The position numbers and the translations under genes are program-made. This document shows, in pieces, positions 25,589 through 33,909 of a stretch of DNA of 64,000 nucleotides. Numbering within the stretch: position 1 is the stretch's first letter; every line of letters begins with the position of its first letter. Where the stretch lies: the NCBI RefSeq assembly GCF_001426745.1, contig NZ_LMFI01000011.1, positions 61,730 to 125,729 of the forward strand. The letters run 5' to 3'. A model generated the notes under the pieces. That model was not told where the DNA came from and searched no databases. It saw only the letters and a program-made list of their open reading frames with translations. Source of the DNA: Nocardioides sp. Root140. Its GTDB lineage: Bacteria > Actinomycetota > Actinomycetes > Propionibacteriales > Nocardioidaceae.

Positions 25589-26212
25589 TCAGGGAACGGC
25601 CAGCACCGTCCGCTCCCACGTGGTGTTCACGATGATCGCGGCCGAGGCGTAGAGCGCGACGACGGCGTCCGCGATCAGCAGGTAGCCGGCGAGGTGGCCG
25701 AGTCCGGCGCTCTCGAAGAACGCGCCGAAGGCGGCCAGGTAGAACACCGCGCACAGCAACGTGAAGATCACGATCGTGGTCAGGTTGGTGCGCAGCGCGG
25801 CGAGCAGCATGTACGTCGAGAAGATCGCCCACGCCAGCAGGAACATCCCGGTGATGGCGGCGGCGTCCGCGGTCACCATCGGGCCGTAGAACTGCACGAG
25901 AAGCGCGTAGCTGAGCCAGAAGCCGGCGTACGCCGTGAACACCAGCCCCGGGAACGTCTCGCCGCGCTGGAAGTGGATGATGCCGGCGACCAGCTCGGTG
26001 AGGAAGCCGAGCGAGAGGGCCAGGGAGAGCACGGCGGGAGTGGCGAGCGGGTCGATCAGCCCCGACATCACCGTCGAGAGCACGAGTGCGGAGATGCCGA
26101 AGCTGGCCAGGCCCAGCGGGAACGGGTCGCCCCAGCCGGAGGGCGCAGGGGCCACGGCAGGGGCGGGCGTCGTCGTGGCCGCATGGGCCGGGCGACTGTC
26201 GATGTCGGTCAT
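25589..26212 (-). CDS. Acetate/succinate permease, GPR1/FUN34/YaaH (SatP) family
   Basis: A 207-residue six-helix inner-membrane protein. The family start motif appears as GDPFPLGLASFG (an NPxPLGL variant, about residue 28), followed by six hydrophobic segments including FPGLVFTAYAGFWLSYALL and FSTYMLLAALRTNLTTIVIF. It moves acetate or related monocarboxylates with protons, fitting a locus that oxidises alcohols to acids. GGAGG precedes the ATG by four bases. It converges with the response regulator gene, leaving eight bases between stops, and a CTGTCCGGACAG palindrome lies about 80 bases upstream. Confidence 0.9.
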   Translation of the reverse strand: MTDIDSRPAHAATTTPAPAVAPAPSGWGDPFPLGLASFGISALVLSTVMSGLIDPLATPAVLSLALSLGFLTELVAGIIHFQRGETFPGLVFTAYAGFWLSYALLVQFYGPMVTADAAAITGMFLLAWAIFSTYMLLAALRTNLTTIVIFTLLCAVFYLAAFGAFFESAGLGHLAGYLLIADAVVALYASAAIIVNTTWERTVLAVP

Positions 26213-26661
26213 GTTTCCTCCAGGAGTGGTTGGGCTTCTGACGCTAGGAGTCGCGGGTTCCCGGCGGACCGCCCGAGAGGCGGGGTGCCGGGCCTGTCCG
26301 GACAGTCCTCTCCCGGCCCTGCGTGAAGCCGAAGTACAGGTACGGCGTGCGTCGCACGCGTGCCGGCGTACGGGTGGGTGAAGTCGGGGAGAGGTGCGCA
26401 GGCATGATGATCGAGCCGAACGCCCGAAGACACGACAACGTGGTGGATCGCTGGCCGTTCGCTGACGCCCTGCACCGGACCGTCCGACAGGTAACTCGCA
26501 GGCTGCCGGCCCCGTCTGAGCGTGAACCGCTCCCTGACCCGCCTGCTCACCTGTCGTACGGCCCACCCCCGTCGGGTCGACCAGGTGCCGGCCGTGTCGG
26601 TGAGTGCTGCCTGTGACCGCAACAGCCACTGGGTGCGATCCACCACGTCGGTGGTTGAGGA
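26213..26661. promoter_or_regulatory. 449-base gap with the permease promoter region and a CTGTCCGGACAG palindrome
   Basis: CTGTCCGGACAG at 26294-26305 is a perfect 12-base palindrome, 82-93 bases upstream of the permease ATG. A small hairpin (CCACC / GGTGG at 26640-26654) lies just after the methyltransferase stop. Short open frames on both strands here show no ribosome-binding site or recognisable protein. Confidence 0.45.
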
Positions 26662-27570
26662 TCAGGCGAGGTCGATCAGGAGCCAGCCGCCGTGCGCCTC
26701 GCGGACGACGTACGGGTGGCCGATGGCGGCACCCCAGGCGTCGAGGTCGTCGAGGGAGACGGTGCGTACGTGGCCCCAGGTCGCGTCGGCCTCTTCCTCG
26801 AGGGGGACCGCGATCACGACGCGTCGGCGGGCCACGCGCAGGGCCTCGTGGACGACGCGTTCGCCATGGTCGGGCTCCAGGTGCTCGAGCAGGTGGACGG
26901 CGAGCACGTTGTCGCACGAGTCGTCGGCGAACGGCAGCCGGCCGGCGTCGGCGGTGCGCGTGTGCACCTCGCGGCCGAGGCGCGGGGCGACCGCGTCGAG
27001 CAGGCCGACGGTGCCGGCGGAGACGTCCGAGGCGATCACCGCGCGCCCGGCGGCGGCGAGCCGGAGGGACAGGAAGCCGAAGCAGCAGCCCAGCTCGAGC
27101 ACCGTGCCGGGAGCCAGCGCCTGCTCGGCCAAGCCATAGACGGGTGCGTAGTCGGCGATGGTCCCGTGCCGGGTGCCGGTCGGGTCACCGGTGAGGGACT
27201 CAGCGACCCGGGCGAGGGTGTTGGCGTAGAAGTCGGTCCACGCGTCGAGCGGCTCCGCACGGGTGCTGAGCACGATGCCGGTGAGCAGCCGCTCGAAGAG
27301 GTCGGGTCCACGCAGCCATCCGGGCTGGAACAGCTCCTCGGCGATCAGGCCCGCCAGGTCGTCGTCGATCTGGTCGGGCCGCAGCGCGTGCGAGAGCTTG
27401 ATCAGGGGGCCTTCGTGGAGGATGTCGAAGTGCTCGGTGCGCACGGTGCGCAACTGCCGGCGTGGGCGGGGGCCGTGCAGCGCCGTCACCTCGACCATGG
27501 CGTCGCGGTAGACGCCGTCGTGGGTCGCGACGAACGGGTCGATCGCCGAGACCGGTTCGACGGCGCTCAT
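26662..27570 (-). CDS. mftM: Class I SAM methyltransferase, MftM-like (mycofactocin oligosaccharide methyltransferase)
   Basis: A 302-residue protein: an unusual N-terminal half (VYRDAMVEVTALHGPRPRR, then DQIDDDLAGLIAEELFQPG) followed by a Rossmann methyltransferase with motif I VLELGCCFGFLSLRLA (about 160-175), ASDVSAGTVGLL, and LAVHLLEHLEPDHG. The tail EEEADATWGHVRT and HGGWLLIDLA matches my memory of MftM, which methylates the glucose chain of the redox cofactor mycofactocin. It is the last gene of a set starting with the nicotinoprotein methanol dehydrogenase, whose electrons are thought to leave through mycofactocin. The mft core genes are not in the window. Fold certain, MftM identity probable. 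Confidence 0.78.
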   Translation of the reverse strand: MSAVEPVSAIDPFVATHDGVYRDAMVEVTALHGPRPRRQLRTVRTEHFDILHEGPLIKLSHALRPDQIDDDLAGLIAEELFQPGWLRGPDLFERLLTGIVLSTRAEPLDAWTDFYANTLARVAESLTGDPTGTRHGTIADYAPVYGLAEQALAPGTVLELGCCFGFLSLRLAAAGRAVIASDVSAGTVGLLDAVAPRLGREVHTRTADAGRLPFADDSCDNVLAVHLLEHLEPDHGERVVHEALRVARRRVVIAVPLEEEADATWGHVRTVSLDDLDAWGAAIGHPYVVREAHGGWLLIDLA

Positions 27571-27604
27571 GCCGGGCCCCTGGGCGAACCGCAGCGCAGC
27601 ACCC

Positions 27605-29128
27605 TCACGTCGTCACCTTCAGTGACGTGGTGACTTCCTCGAGGCCGTGCAGGTTGCGCACCACCTGCACCTTGTCGGTGTGTTCGGCGTACGCCGGCAG
27701 GTCGCAACCGCCCAGTCCCCATGAATAGCTGGGCTCCGGGGTCAGCCAGATCGTGGAGCGCGCCCGGCGGGTGATCTCCTCGAACGCCTCGAGCCCGGGG
27801 TCCTTGCCGTTGCCGCGTCCGTCGCCGAGCACGATCACGGTCGTACGCCGGTTGACCGCCGAGCCGTACTGGTCGAGGAACTGGCGGAACGACGACCCGT
27901 AGTCGGAGTCGGCGTCGACGTCGAGGATGCCGCCCGCCGGCAGGCCCGCCATCACGAGGGACAGCGCGTCCTCGATGCGGTGCTCGGAGAACAGGTCGGT
28001 GATCTCGACCATGTCCTTGACGAACGCGAAGGTGCGCACCGACGACGCGACCGACTGCAGGCTGTGCACCAGGTGCAGGGTGAACCGCGCGGTCGAGCGC
28101 ACCGACAGCGAGACGTCGCACAGCACCAGCAATCTGGGTCGGTCGTGTGCCTTGGCGACGGTGACCGGCCGGAACGGGACGCCGTCGTACTTCATGTTGC
28201 TGCGCATGGTGCGCCGGCCGTCGACCACGCCGCGCGCGGCCGTCGTACGACGGGGGCGGGGCGCGCCGTGCAGGCTGCGCAGCAGGCGACGCAGCGACTC
28301 CTCGAGCTCGGCACGCTCGTGCTCGTCGACGGTCTCGGCCTGCGCGGCCTGGAGCTCGCGGGTCTCGATCTCGCGCTCGGTCTCCATCAGCTGCTGGAGG
28401 TGGTCGCGGATCCGCTCGGGCAGGCTGGCCAGCCAGGGCGCCAGCGCCTTGCGCAGCGCGGCGAGGTCGCCGTCGTCGACGAAGGTGTCCTCGGGCAGGC
28501 GTTCCTCGAGCCAGCTCAGCAGCGCCATCTCCTCGTGCACCGACAGCTCGGTGTCGAGCTCCATGCCGGGGCTGCGGACCAGGTCGCCGGGGTTGCCCGG
28601 GTTGTGCATGCGACGGGTCGAGAGCTGCACCCTGGCCGCCTCGCCGGCGCTGGTCTGGGTGTCGTTGGAGAGCACGATCTCATCGGTCAGTGCGGCGATG
28701 TCGATCTTGTTGGCCTCCTGGTGCAGGTTGTACTGCTGGGCCATGTCCTCGGGCTTGAAGAACTCCTTGATGTCGTCGGGCTTGCCGTGCGAGTGCCCGT
28801 CCTCGGGGATGTCGCCGGGCTCCTCCGACAGGGTGAAGTCGGTCAGCTCGCCGTCGTCGCTCAGGTCGTCGTGGGTGTGCTTGTGCTCCTCGCCGGCTTC
28901 GTCGATGACGGGACGCAGTCCGAAGAACCGGTCGAAGACGCGGTCGAAGGTGGCCAGGTCGCGCCGGTCCTTGACCAGGCTGACCGCCAGCGCCGCGCGG
29001 AGCACCTCGCGTTCGTCGAGCACGCTCGGTTGGGCCACCGCGTGCATGGCGTCGATGACCTCCGCCGTACTCACCCGCACGCCGTGGAGTCGCAGCAGGC
29101 GGATGAACCGGTGGACCGCGCCTTCCAT
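27605..29128 (-). CDS. VWA domain protein (CoxE-like) paired with the methanol dehydrogenase MoxR
   Basis: A 507-residue protein. The N-terminal part (RFIRLLRLHGVRVSTAEVID) is helical; an acidic/His-containing middle follows; the VWA domain is C-terminal with the adhesion site CDVSLSVRST (Asp about residue 336), SDYGSSFRQFL and VIVLGDGRGNG. It is longer than, and distinct from, the CoxE-like protein at 19494. It begins 10 bases after the MoxR stop on the same strand. As a MoxR-VWA pair downstream of mno, it probably helps load metal or assemble the large nicotinoprotein dehydrogenase; that role is inferred. Confidence 0.86.
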   Translation of the reverse strand: MEGAVHRFIRLLRLHGVRVSTAEVIDAMHAVAQPSVLDEREVLRAALAVSLVKDRRDLATFDRVFDRFFGLRPVIDEAGEEHKHTHDDLSDDGELTDFTLSEEPGDIPEDGHSHGKPDDIKEFFKPEDMAQQYNLHQEANKIDIAALTDEIVLSNDTQTSAGEAARVQLSTRRMHNPGNPGDLVRSPGMELDTELSVHEEMALLSWLEERLPEDTFVDDGDLAALRKALAPWLASLPERIRDHLQQLMETEREIETRELQAAQAETVDEHERAELEESLRRLLRSLHGAPRPRRTTAARGVVDGRRTMRSNMKYDGVPFRPVTVAKAHDRPRLLVLCDVSLSVRSTARFTLHLVHSLQSVASSVRTFAFVKDMVEITDLFSEHRIEDALSLVMAGLPAGGILDVDADSDYGSSFRQFLDQYGSAVNRRTTVIVLGDGRGNGKDPGLEAFEEITRRARSTIWLTPEPSYSWGLGGCDLPAYAEHTDKVQVVRNLHGLEEVTTSLKVTT

Positions 29129-29137
29129 GCCGTCGGC

Positions 29138-30328
29138 CTAGACCGGGCGCTTGCGCGCCGAGAAGGACCGGCTGCCCTGGCCGGGTGACACTGCACGCGA
29201 CGGGCCGAGCTTGTTGTCCGCGCCGTAGTAGCCCTTGTCGTGGCGGCCGGGCTTGTCCTTGGCGGCGCGGGCGGCCTTGCCGTCGACATCGCCGGAGTCA
29301 TCCCGTGCCGCGGGCGGCTGCGGCGCGGGGTCGTGGTCGTGACCGTGGCCATGCCCGTGACCGTGACCGTGCAGGCTGTCGGGCACGACGGCGTTCGGAT
29401 CGACCATCTTCGGGATCGCGGCGAGCGTCTTCTTGAGGTCGCGTTCGTACTTCACGACGACGTTGAGGGTGCTGGACAGGATGTCGGAGGTCAGCTCCTC
29501 CACGCCCAGCACGGCGAGGGTGCGCGCCCAGTCGATCGTCTCGGAGATGCTCGGCGCCTTGCGCAGGTCGAGGTCGCGCAGGTCGCGCACGATCTCGACC
29601 AGGCGTACGGCGAGTGCGTCGGAGAGGCCGGTGTCCTTGGAGCGGATGATCTCCAGCTCCCGCTCGGCGTCGGGGTAGTCGAGGAAGAGGTGCAGACAGC
29701 GCCGCTTGAGGGCCGCCGAGAGGTCACGCGTGTTGTTGGAGGTGAGGACGACGTACGGCAGGTGCTTGGCGCGGATGGTGCCGATCTCGGGAATGGAGAT
29801 CTGGAACTCGGAGAGCAGCTCGAGGAGCACCGCCTCGAGCGCCTCGTCGGCCCGGTCGACCTCGTCGATGAGGAGTACGACGGGGTCGTCGGAGTCGATC
29901 GCCTCGAGCAACGGACGGGCGGCGAGGAAGCGCTCGGAGAAGAACACCGAGTCCTGCTTGGCGATGCGCTCGATCGACTCGTTGAGGTCGGCGGCGTCCT
30001 CGACGATCGAGCCGATCTTCTCGCGCAGGATCTGGGTGTAGAGCAGCTGCTTGCCGTAGTCCCACTCGTAGAGCGCCTTGGTCTCGTCCTGGCCCTCGTA
30101 GCACTGGAGGCGGAGCAGTCGCCGGCCGGTCGCGTGGGCCAGGCTCAGGGCCAGCTGGGTCTTGCCGACGCCGGCCGGGCCCTCGAGGAGCACCGGCTTG
30201 TCGAGCCGGGTCTGGAGGAAGACGGTGGTGGCCAGGCGGTCGTCGGAGAGATAGCCGTGCTCGGCAAGGCGCAGCCGGGCCTCCTCGACGTCGGCGAAGG
30301 CGGGGGCCGGTTCGGGCAGCGTGCTCAC
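29138..30328 (-). CDS. MoxR-family AAA+ ATPase with a His-rich metal-binding C-terminal tail
   Basis: A 396-residue ATPase. The AAA+ core is clear: LLEGPAGVGKTQLALS (Walker A), VLLIDEVDRADEALE (Walker B), VVLTSNNTRDL, LKRRCLHLFLDYP. About 100 extra residues follow the core and include alternating His-Gly ending HDHD (about residues 319-332), then a basic low-complexity end. The His run should bind Ni, Zn or similar ions and suggests metal delivery to the dehydrogenase encoded just upstream. GAGGAG precedes the GTG. A hairpin separates it from mno, so part of its expression may be by read-through. Confidence 0.9.
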   Translation of the reverse strand: MSTLPEPAPAFADVEEARLRLAEHGYLSDDRLATTVFLQTRLDKPVLLEGPAGVGKTQLALSLAHATGRRLLRLQCYEGQDETKALYEWDYGKQLLYTQILREKIGSIVEDAADLNESIERIAKQDSVFFSERFLAARPLLEAIDSDDPVVLLIDEVDRADEALEAVLLELLSEFQISIPEIGTIRAKHLPYVVLTSNNTRDLSAALKRRCLHLFLDYPDAERELEIIRSKDTGLSDALAVRLVEIVRDLRDLDLRKAPSISETIDWARTLAVLGVEELTSDILSSTLNVVVKYERDLKKTLAAIPKMVDPNAVVPDSLHGHGHGHGHGHDHDPAPQPPAARDDSGDVDGKAARAAKDKPGRHDKGYYGADNKLGPSRAVSPGQGSRSFSARKRPV

Positions 30329-30368
30329 GTTCTCTCCTCAGGCAGTGGTTGCGTGTCCGGTGGGATCC

Positions 30369-30404
30369 GGTCCGGCCGCCGGCTCGATGGACGGCGACCG
30401 GACC
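30369..30404 (-). terminator. Hairpin between mno and moxR
   Basis: GGTCCGGCCGCCG (30369-30381) pairs with CGGCGACCGGACC (30392-30404), one wobble, 10-base loop. It lies just after the mno stop and probably sets a step-down in expression of the chaperone genes. Confidence 0.65.
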
Positions 30405-30413
30405 GGGGCTCTG

Positions 30414-31706
30414 TCAGCTGATCAGGTCGTCCAGATCGCCGTTCATGCAGTGATCGATCACCGGGCGCACGGTCTCGAACGTGCACTCCTTGGCGTTGCC
30501 CGGCGTACAGGCGTCACCGAGCACGTGGTGGGTGATGCGGTCGATGTCCTCGTCGTCGCCCTTGATCACCGGTGCGTTCTCGTAGTACGCCGTCGGGCCG
30601 GTGCCCAGGCGGTTCTTCGAGTAGCTGTCCTGGGTGACGTCGGTGAACTTCTCCGGGATGCCCACGTCGCGGAGCAGCCGGATCGACGCGGCGAGGGCGG
30701 CGTCGGCAGCCTGCACCTTGGTCATGCCGTGGGTGTCGATGCCCATGGCCTCGGCGATGTCGGCAAAGCGACCGTAGACCGCGGGCATGTTGAACGCCCA
30801 CACCCGGGGCAGCGCGATCGCGTTGTTGAGCCCGTGGTGGGTGTCGTAGAACGCCGACACCGCGTGCGAGATCGAGTGGATGATGCCGAGGCCGCCGGAG
30901 TTGAACGCCTGGGCGGCGATGTACTGGGCGTACATCATGCCCTCGCGACCCTTGAGGTCCTGGCCGTTCCACACTGCCTCGCGCAGGTTCTCCGAGGTCA
31001 GCTTGATGGCCCGGATCGCGTTGCCGAGTGACGGCTCGAAGTTGAGCCGTGACACGTACGGCTCCGAGGCGTGCGCCAGCACGTCGAACCCGCACTGGGC
31101 GGTGTAGTCGACCGGGCAGTCGAAGTACAGCACCGGGTCGTCGATCGCCAGGGTGGCGACAGAGGCGTCGTCGAAGGCGACGTACTTGTGCGGGTTGTCG
31201 GGGTCGGTCGTGGTGTCGGTGATGACGTAGGCCCACGACGTCTCGGAGCCGGTGCCGGCCGTCGTCGAGACCGCGATGTGCGGCGGGTTCTTCGGGTTCT
31301 CGGACATGTTGAAGCCCTCGAACTCGTTGACGTTGCGTCCGTCGTGCGCCACCGAGATGCGGGCGCCCTTGCAGGCGTCGTGCGAGGAGCCGCCACCGAT
31401 GGAGACGAACGAGTCGCACGCGTTCTCCTGGTAGAGCTTCACCGCGTCCATGGTGTTGTAGTCCTTGGGGTTGGACTCCACCTTGTCGTAGAGCACGACC
31501 TCGAGGCCGTGGTACTTCATCGACTCGACGATCTTGTGCACGATGTCGGTGCCGCGCAGGCCCGAGGTCATCACCAGCGTCTTGCGGAAACCGAGCTTGA
31601 GCGCCTCGGGGCCGATCATCTCGTGCGCGCCGGGGCCCATCAGGGCCCGCGGGAACGGGTGGAACTCCTTGATCGGGAACGGCTTGAGCAACTCGTCAAC
31701 TTGCAT
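30414..31706 (-). CDS. mno: NDMA-dependent (nicotinoprotein) methanol/alcohol dehydrogenase
   Basis: A 430-residue iron-type ADH of the Mno/Mdo subgroup. The opening PIKEFHPFPRALMG, GGGSSHDACKGARISVAHDG, HIAVSTTAGTGSETSWAYVI, and the metal region GGLGIIHSISHAVSAF with THHGLNNAIALPRVW are characteristic. These decameric enzymes keep NADH bound and pass electrons to an external acceptor (NDMA in vitro, probably mycofactocin in the cell), oxidising methanol or other primary alcohols. GGAGG lies eight bases before the ATG. It heads mno-moxR-vwa-mftM and is divergent from a GAF regulator. Subfamily assignment is strong; the physiological alcohol is unknown. Confidence 0.92.
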   Translation of the reverse strand: MQVDELLKPFPIKEFHPFPRALMGPGAHEMIGPEALKLGFRKTLVMTSGLRGTDIVHKIVESMKYHGLEVVLYDKVESNPKDYNTMDAVKLYQENACDSFVSIGGGSSHDACKGARISVAHDGRNVNEFEGFNMSENPKNPPHIAVSTTAGTGSETSWAYVITDTTTDPDNPHKYVAFDDASVATLAIDDPVLYFDCPVDYTAQCGFDVLAHASEPYVSRLNFEPSLGNAIRAIKLTSENLREAVWNGQDLKGREGMMYAQYIAAQAFNSGGLGIIHSISHAVSAFYDTHHGLNNAIALPRVWAFNMPAVYGRFADIAEAMGIDTHGMTKVQAADAALAASIRLLRDVGIPEKFTDVTQDSYSKNRLGTGPTAYYENAPVIKGDDEDIDRITHHVLGDACTPGNAKECTFETVRPVIDHCMNGDLDDLIS

Positions 31707-31808
31707 CAGAGAAACCTCCGGATTCGGGGTGGGTGCTTCGGACGCTAGGTCCGTCGGAAGGGCCCCGAACAGACGAGGATCGCGAAACCGGCCGCGGGGG
31801 GAGGGGTG

Positions 31809-31830
31809 CACCTGTCCGTCCCGACAGGTG
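31809..31830. promoter_or_regulatory. Palindrome CACCTGTC-N6-GACAGGTG between mno and the GAF regulator
   Basis: A perfect inverted repeat with 8-base arms, midway in the divergent promoter region (about 105 bases from each start). A site with the same core and spacing is at 21809-21826. It is a candidate operator for the GAF regulator or the response regulator. Confidence 0.6.
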
Positions 31831-31935
31831 CCACCGGCCGCTGCGATGGTTGCGGCGTTCTCGGGCGTCGAGACGGAACCGGTGACGCCGTCACGGTCCA
31901 CGGGCTACGGTTGCGAGAGACCGTCAGGAGAGCCG

Positions 31936-33189
31936 ATGTCCGTCGATCGTCAGCAGCTGCACGAGCGCAGGATCGATGCCGTGCGCGCCTGGACCGCCTT
32001 CGTCGAGCAGGGTGACCGGGCCGAGCAGCTGGTCCGTCCCGAGATCCTGCACTCGTGGCGACGGTCCGGCTCGCTGATCAGGCCAGACGTGACCGAGGCG
32101 CCGTTGGCCGACGAGGCCGACACCGCGGCGTACTGGGCCGGTTCGCCGCTCCAGGTCGGCGTCGAACGTGTCGAGGACGAGCTGCGGCGTACGGCGGACG
32201 ACGGCGACCTGGTGCTCGCCGTGACCGACCCCGAGACCCGCATCCTGTGGACGTACGGCGGCCGCGTGATGCGCCGCAAGGCCGAGTCGGTCAACTTCGT
32301 CGTCGGCGGCAAGTGGGACGAGGCGAGCGTCGGCACCAACGCGCTCGACCTCGCGCTGCGCACCGGCGGGCCGTCGATGGTGTTCAGTGCGGAGCACTTC
32401 GCGCCGATCGTGCACAACTGGGTGTGCTGGGCGGCGCCGGTGCACGACCCTGCGACCGGTGAGGTGCTCGGCGTGATCGACCTGTCGACCACCTGGGACC
32501 GCACCCACCCGATCGGGCTGGCCACCGCGCGCATGATGGCGCGGGTGATCGAGGGGGCGATGCCCCGGTCGATGCATGCCGGAGGTCGGGCCCCTCACCT
32601 GGTGCTGCCCGACGACGAGATCGGGCTCAGCCTGCGGTTGCTCGGCTCGGCCGAGGTGCATCTCGACGGCGAGCGCCTGCTGCTCAACCGACGGCAGACC
32701 GAGATCCTCGCGCTGCTCACCCTCCACCCCGACGGGCTCACCCTCGAGCAGCTGCACGCGCTGCTCTACGGCGACCAGTCGATCACCCTGTCGACGCTGA
32801 AGGCCGAGGTCTCGCACCTGCGGCACGCGGTCGGTGGCCAGCTGGCGTCGCGGCCCTATCGCCTCACGCTCCCGGTGCAGGCCGACGTCGAGACCGTCGT
32901 ACGCCTGCTCCGCCAGGGCAAGGTGCGCGAGGCCGTGGCGGCGTACGGCGGTGACCTGCTGCCCGGCACCGAGTCCCCGGGGCTGGGGGAGTACGCCGAC
33001 TATCTCGCGGTCGCCGTGCGTGAGGCGCTGCTGGCCGACCCGGTGCCGGCGGCGGTGGTGCGCTACACCGAGTTGGCGCCCTATGACACCCAGGTGATCG
33101 AGGCCTGCCTGGCCTCGCTCGGCGAGGCCCCGCACCCGCTCAAGCCCCTGCTCCGCGGCAAGCTCGCCGCCGCTTCATCCTCCCGATAG
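31936..33189 (+). CDS. GAF-domain transcriptional regulator (AcoR-type sensor, no sigma-54 domain)
   Basis: A 417-residue regulator. The N-terminal sensor has the AcoR-like features VRPEILHSWRRSG and ASVGTNALDLALRTG (GAF domain about residues 65-200). The AAA+ sigma-54 activation domain is absent. Instead the C-terminal half carries a winged-helix-like segment (LLNRRQTEILALLTLHPDG, LKAEVSHLRHAVGG). Such proteins control alcohol or aldehyde dehydrogenase genes in actinobacteria. AGGAG is five bases before the ATG. It is divergent from mno with a palindrome in the shared promoter region, making mno its likely target. Confidence 0.85.
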   Translation: MSVDRQQLHERRIDAVRAWTAFVEQGDRAEQLVRPEILHSWRRSGSLIRPDVTEAPLADEADTAAYWAGSPLQVGVERVEDELRRTADDGDLVLAVTDPETRILWTYGGRVMRRKAESVNFVVGGKWDEASVGTNALDLALRTGGPSMVFSAEHFAPIVHNWVCWAAPVHDPATGEVLGVIDLSTTWDRTHPIGLATARMMARVIEGAMPRSMHAGGRAPHLVLPDDEIGLSLRLLGSAEVHLDGERLLLNRRQTEILALLTLHPDGLTLEQLHALLYGDQSITLSTLKAEVSHLRHAVGGQLASRPYRLTLPVQADVETVVRLLRQGKVREAVAAYGGDLLPGTESPGLGEYADYLAVAVREALLADPVPAAVVRYTELAPYDTQVIEACLASLGEAPHPLKPLLRGKLAAASSSR

Positions 33190-33365
33190 TCCCTGACGTT
33201 CGGGCCCCCAATTCGGGATACTCCCTGACGTTCGGGCCCCCAAATCGGGATACTCCCTGACGTTCGGGCCCCTAAATCGGGATACTCCCTGACGTTCGCG
33301 TCCCCGGAGGGACCGAAACGTCAGGGAGTATCGCGGCGAGAGGGCCGAAACGTCAGGGAGTATCC
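33187..33365 (+). repeat. 32-bp tandem repeat array with inverted units (family R32)
   Basis: Four forward units begin CCCTGACGTTCGGG at 33191, 33223, 33255 and 33287 (exact 32-base period). Two inverted units (GGACCGAAACGTCAGGGAGT near 33311 and GGCCGAAACGTCAGGGAGTA near 33343) follow, again 32 apart. The array fills the gap between the GAF regulator and coxS. The same unit is found inside xdhC. Confidence 0.9.
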
Positions 33366-33438
33366 AACCTTTCGCCAACCTCGGGTTCATAGCGTGAGCC
33401 GGGTCACAGGTAGCCAGTGCGTCTGCGAGGAGTCGTCC

Positions 33439-33909
33439 ATGACCAGGATCGAAGTCACCGTCGACGGAGCAAAGGTCTCCGACGACGTCGAGCCACGGAT
33501 GCTGCTGGTGCAGTACCTCCGGGAGAAGCTCGGCAAGACCGGCACCGTGATCGGGTGCGACACCAGCAACTGCGGGGCGTGCACGGTGCACCTCGACGGG
33601 CGCAGCGTGAAGTCGTGCAACGTGCTGGCCGTGCAGGCCGACGGCCACGAGGTGACCACGATCGAGGGGCTGGCCACGAACGGCGAGCTGCACCCGATGC
33701 AGGCCGCGTTCCACGAGTGCCACGCCCTCCAGTGCGGCTTCTGTACGCCGGGCATGATCATGCAGTCGATCGACCTGCTCAACGACAACCCGAAGCCCGA
33801 CGAGAAGCAGATCCGCGAGGGCATCGAGGGCAACCTTTGCCGGTGCACCGGCTACCACAACATCGTGCGAGCCGTGCAGACCGCGTCCGGGCAGGAGGTC
33901 GGCAAATGA
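33439..33909 (+). CDS. coxS: Molybdenum hydroxylase small subunit, two [2Fe-2S] clusters (CoxS-like)
   Basis: A 156-residue electron-transfer subunit. The plant-type ferredoxin cluster is bound by GCDTSNCGACTVHLDG with a further Cys in SVKSCNV; the second cluster by LQCGFCTPGM and GNLCRCTGYH. It passes electrons from the Mo site to the FAD of the medium subunit. The ATG at 33439 has GAGGAG in front; an in-frame ATG 15 codons earlier lacks one. The large subunit begins four bases before its stop. Length and spacing are normal for the family. Confidence 0.95.
   Translation: MTRIEVTVDGAKVSDDVEPRMLLVQYLREKLGKTGTVIGCDTSNCGACTVHLDGRSVKSCNVLAVQADGHEVTTIEGLATNGELHPMQAAFHECHALQCGFCTPGMIMQSIDLLNDNPKPDEKQIREGIEGNLCRCTGYHNIVRAVQTASGQEVGK

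Noticed and set aside
33187..33365. CRISPR-like array
   Set aside because: The units are contiguous with no variable spacers, some are inverted, and no cas gene is present. The same reasoning applies to the 21-, 22- and 28-bp arrays.
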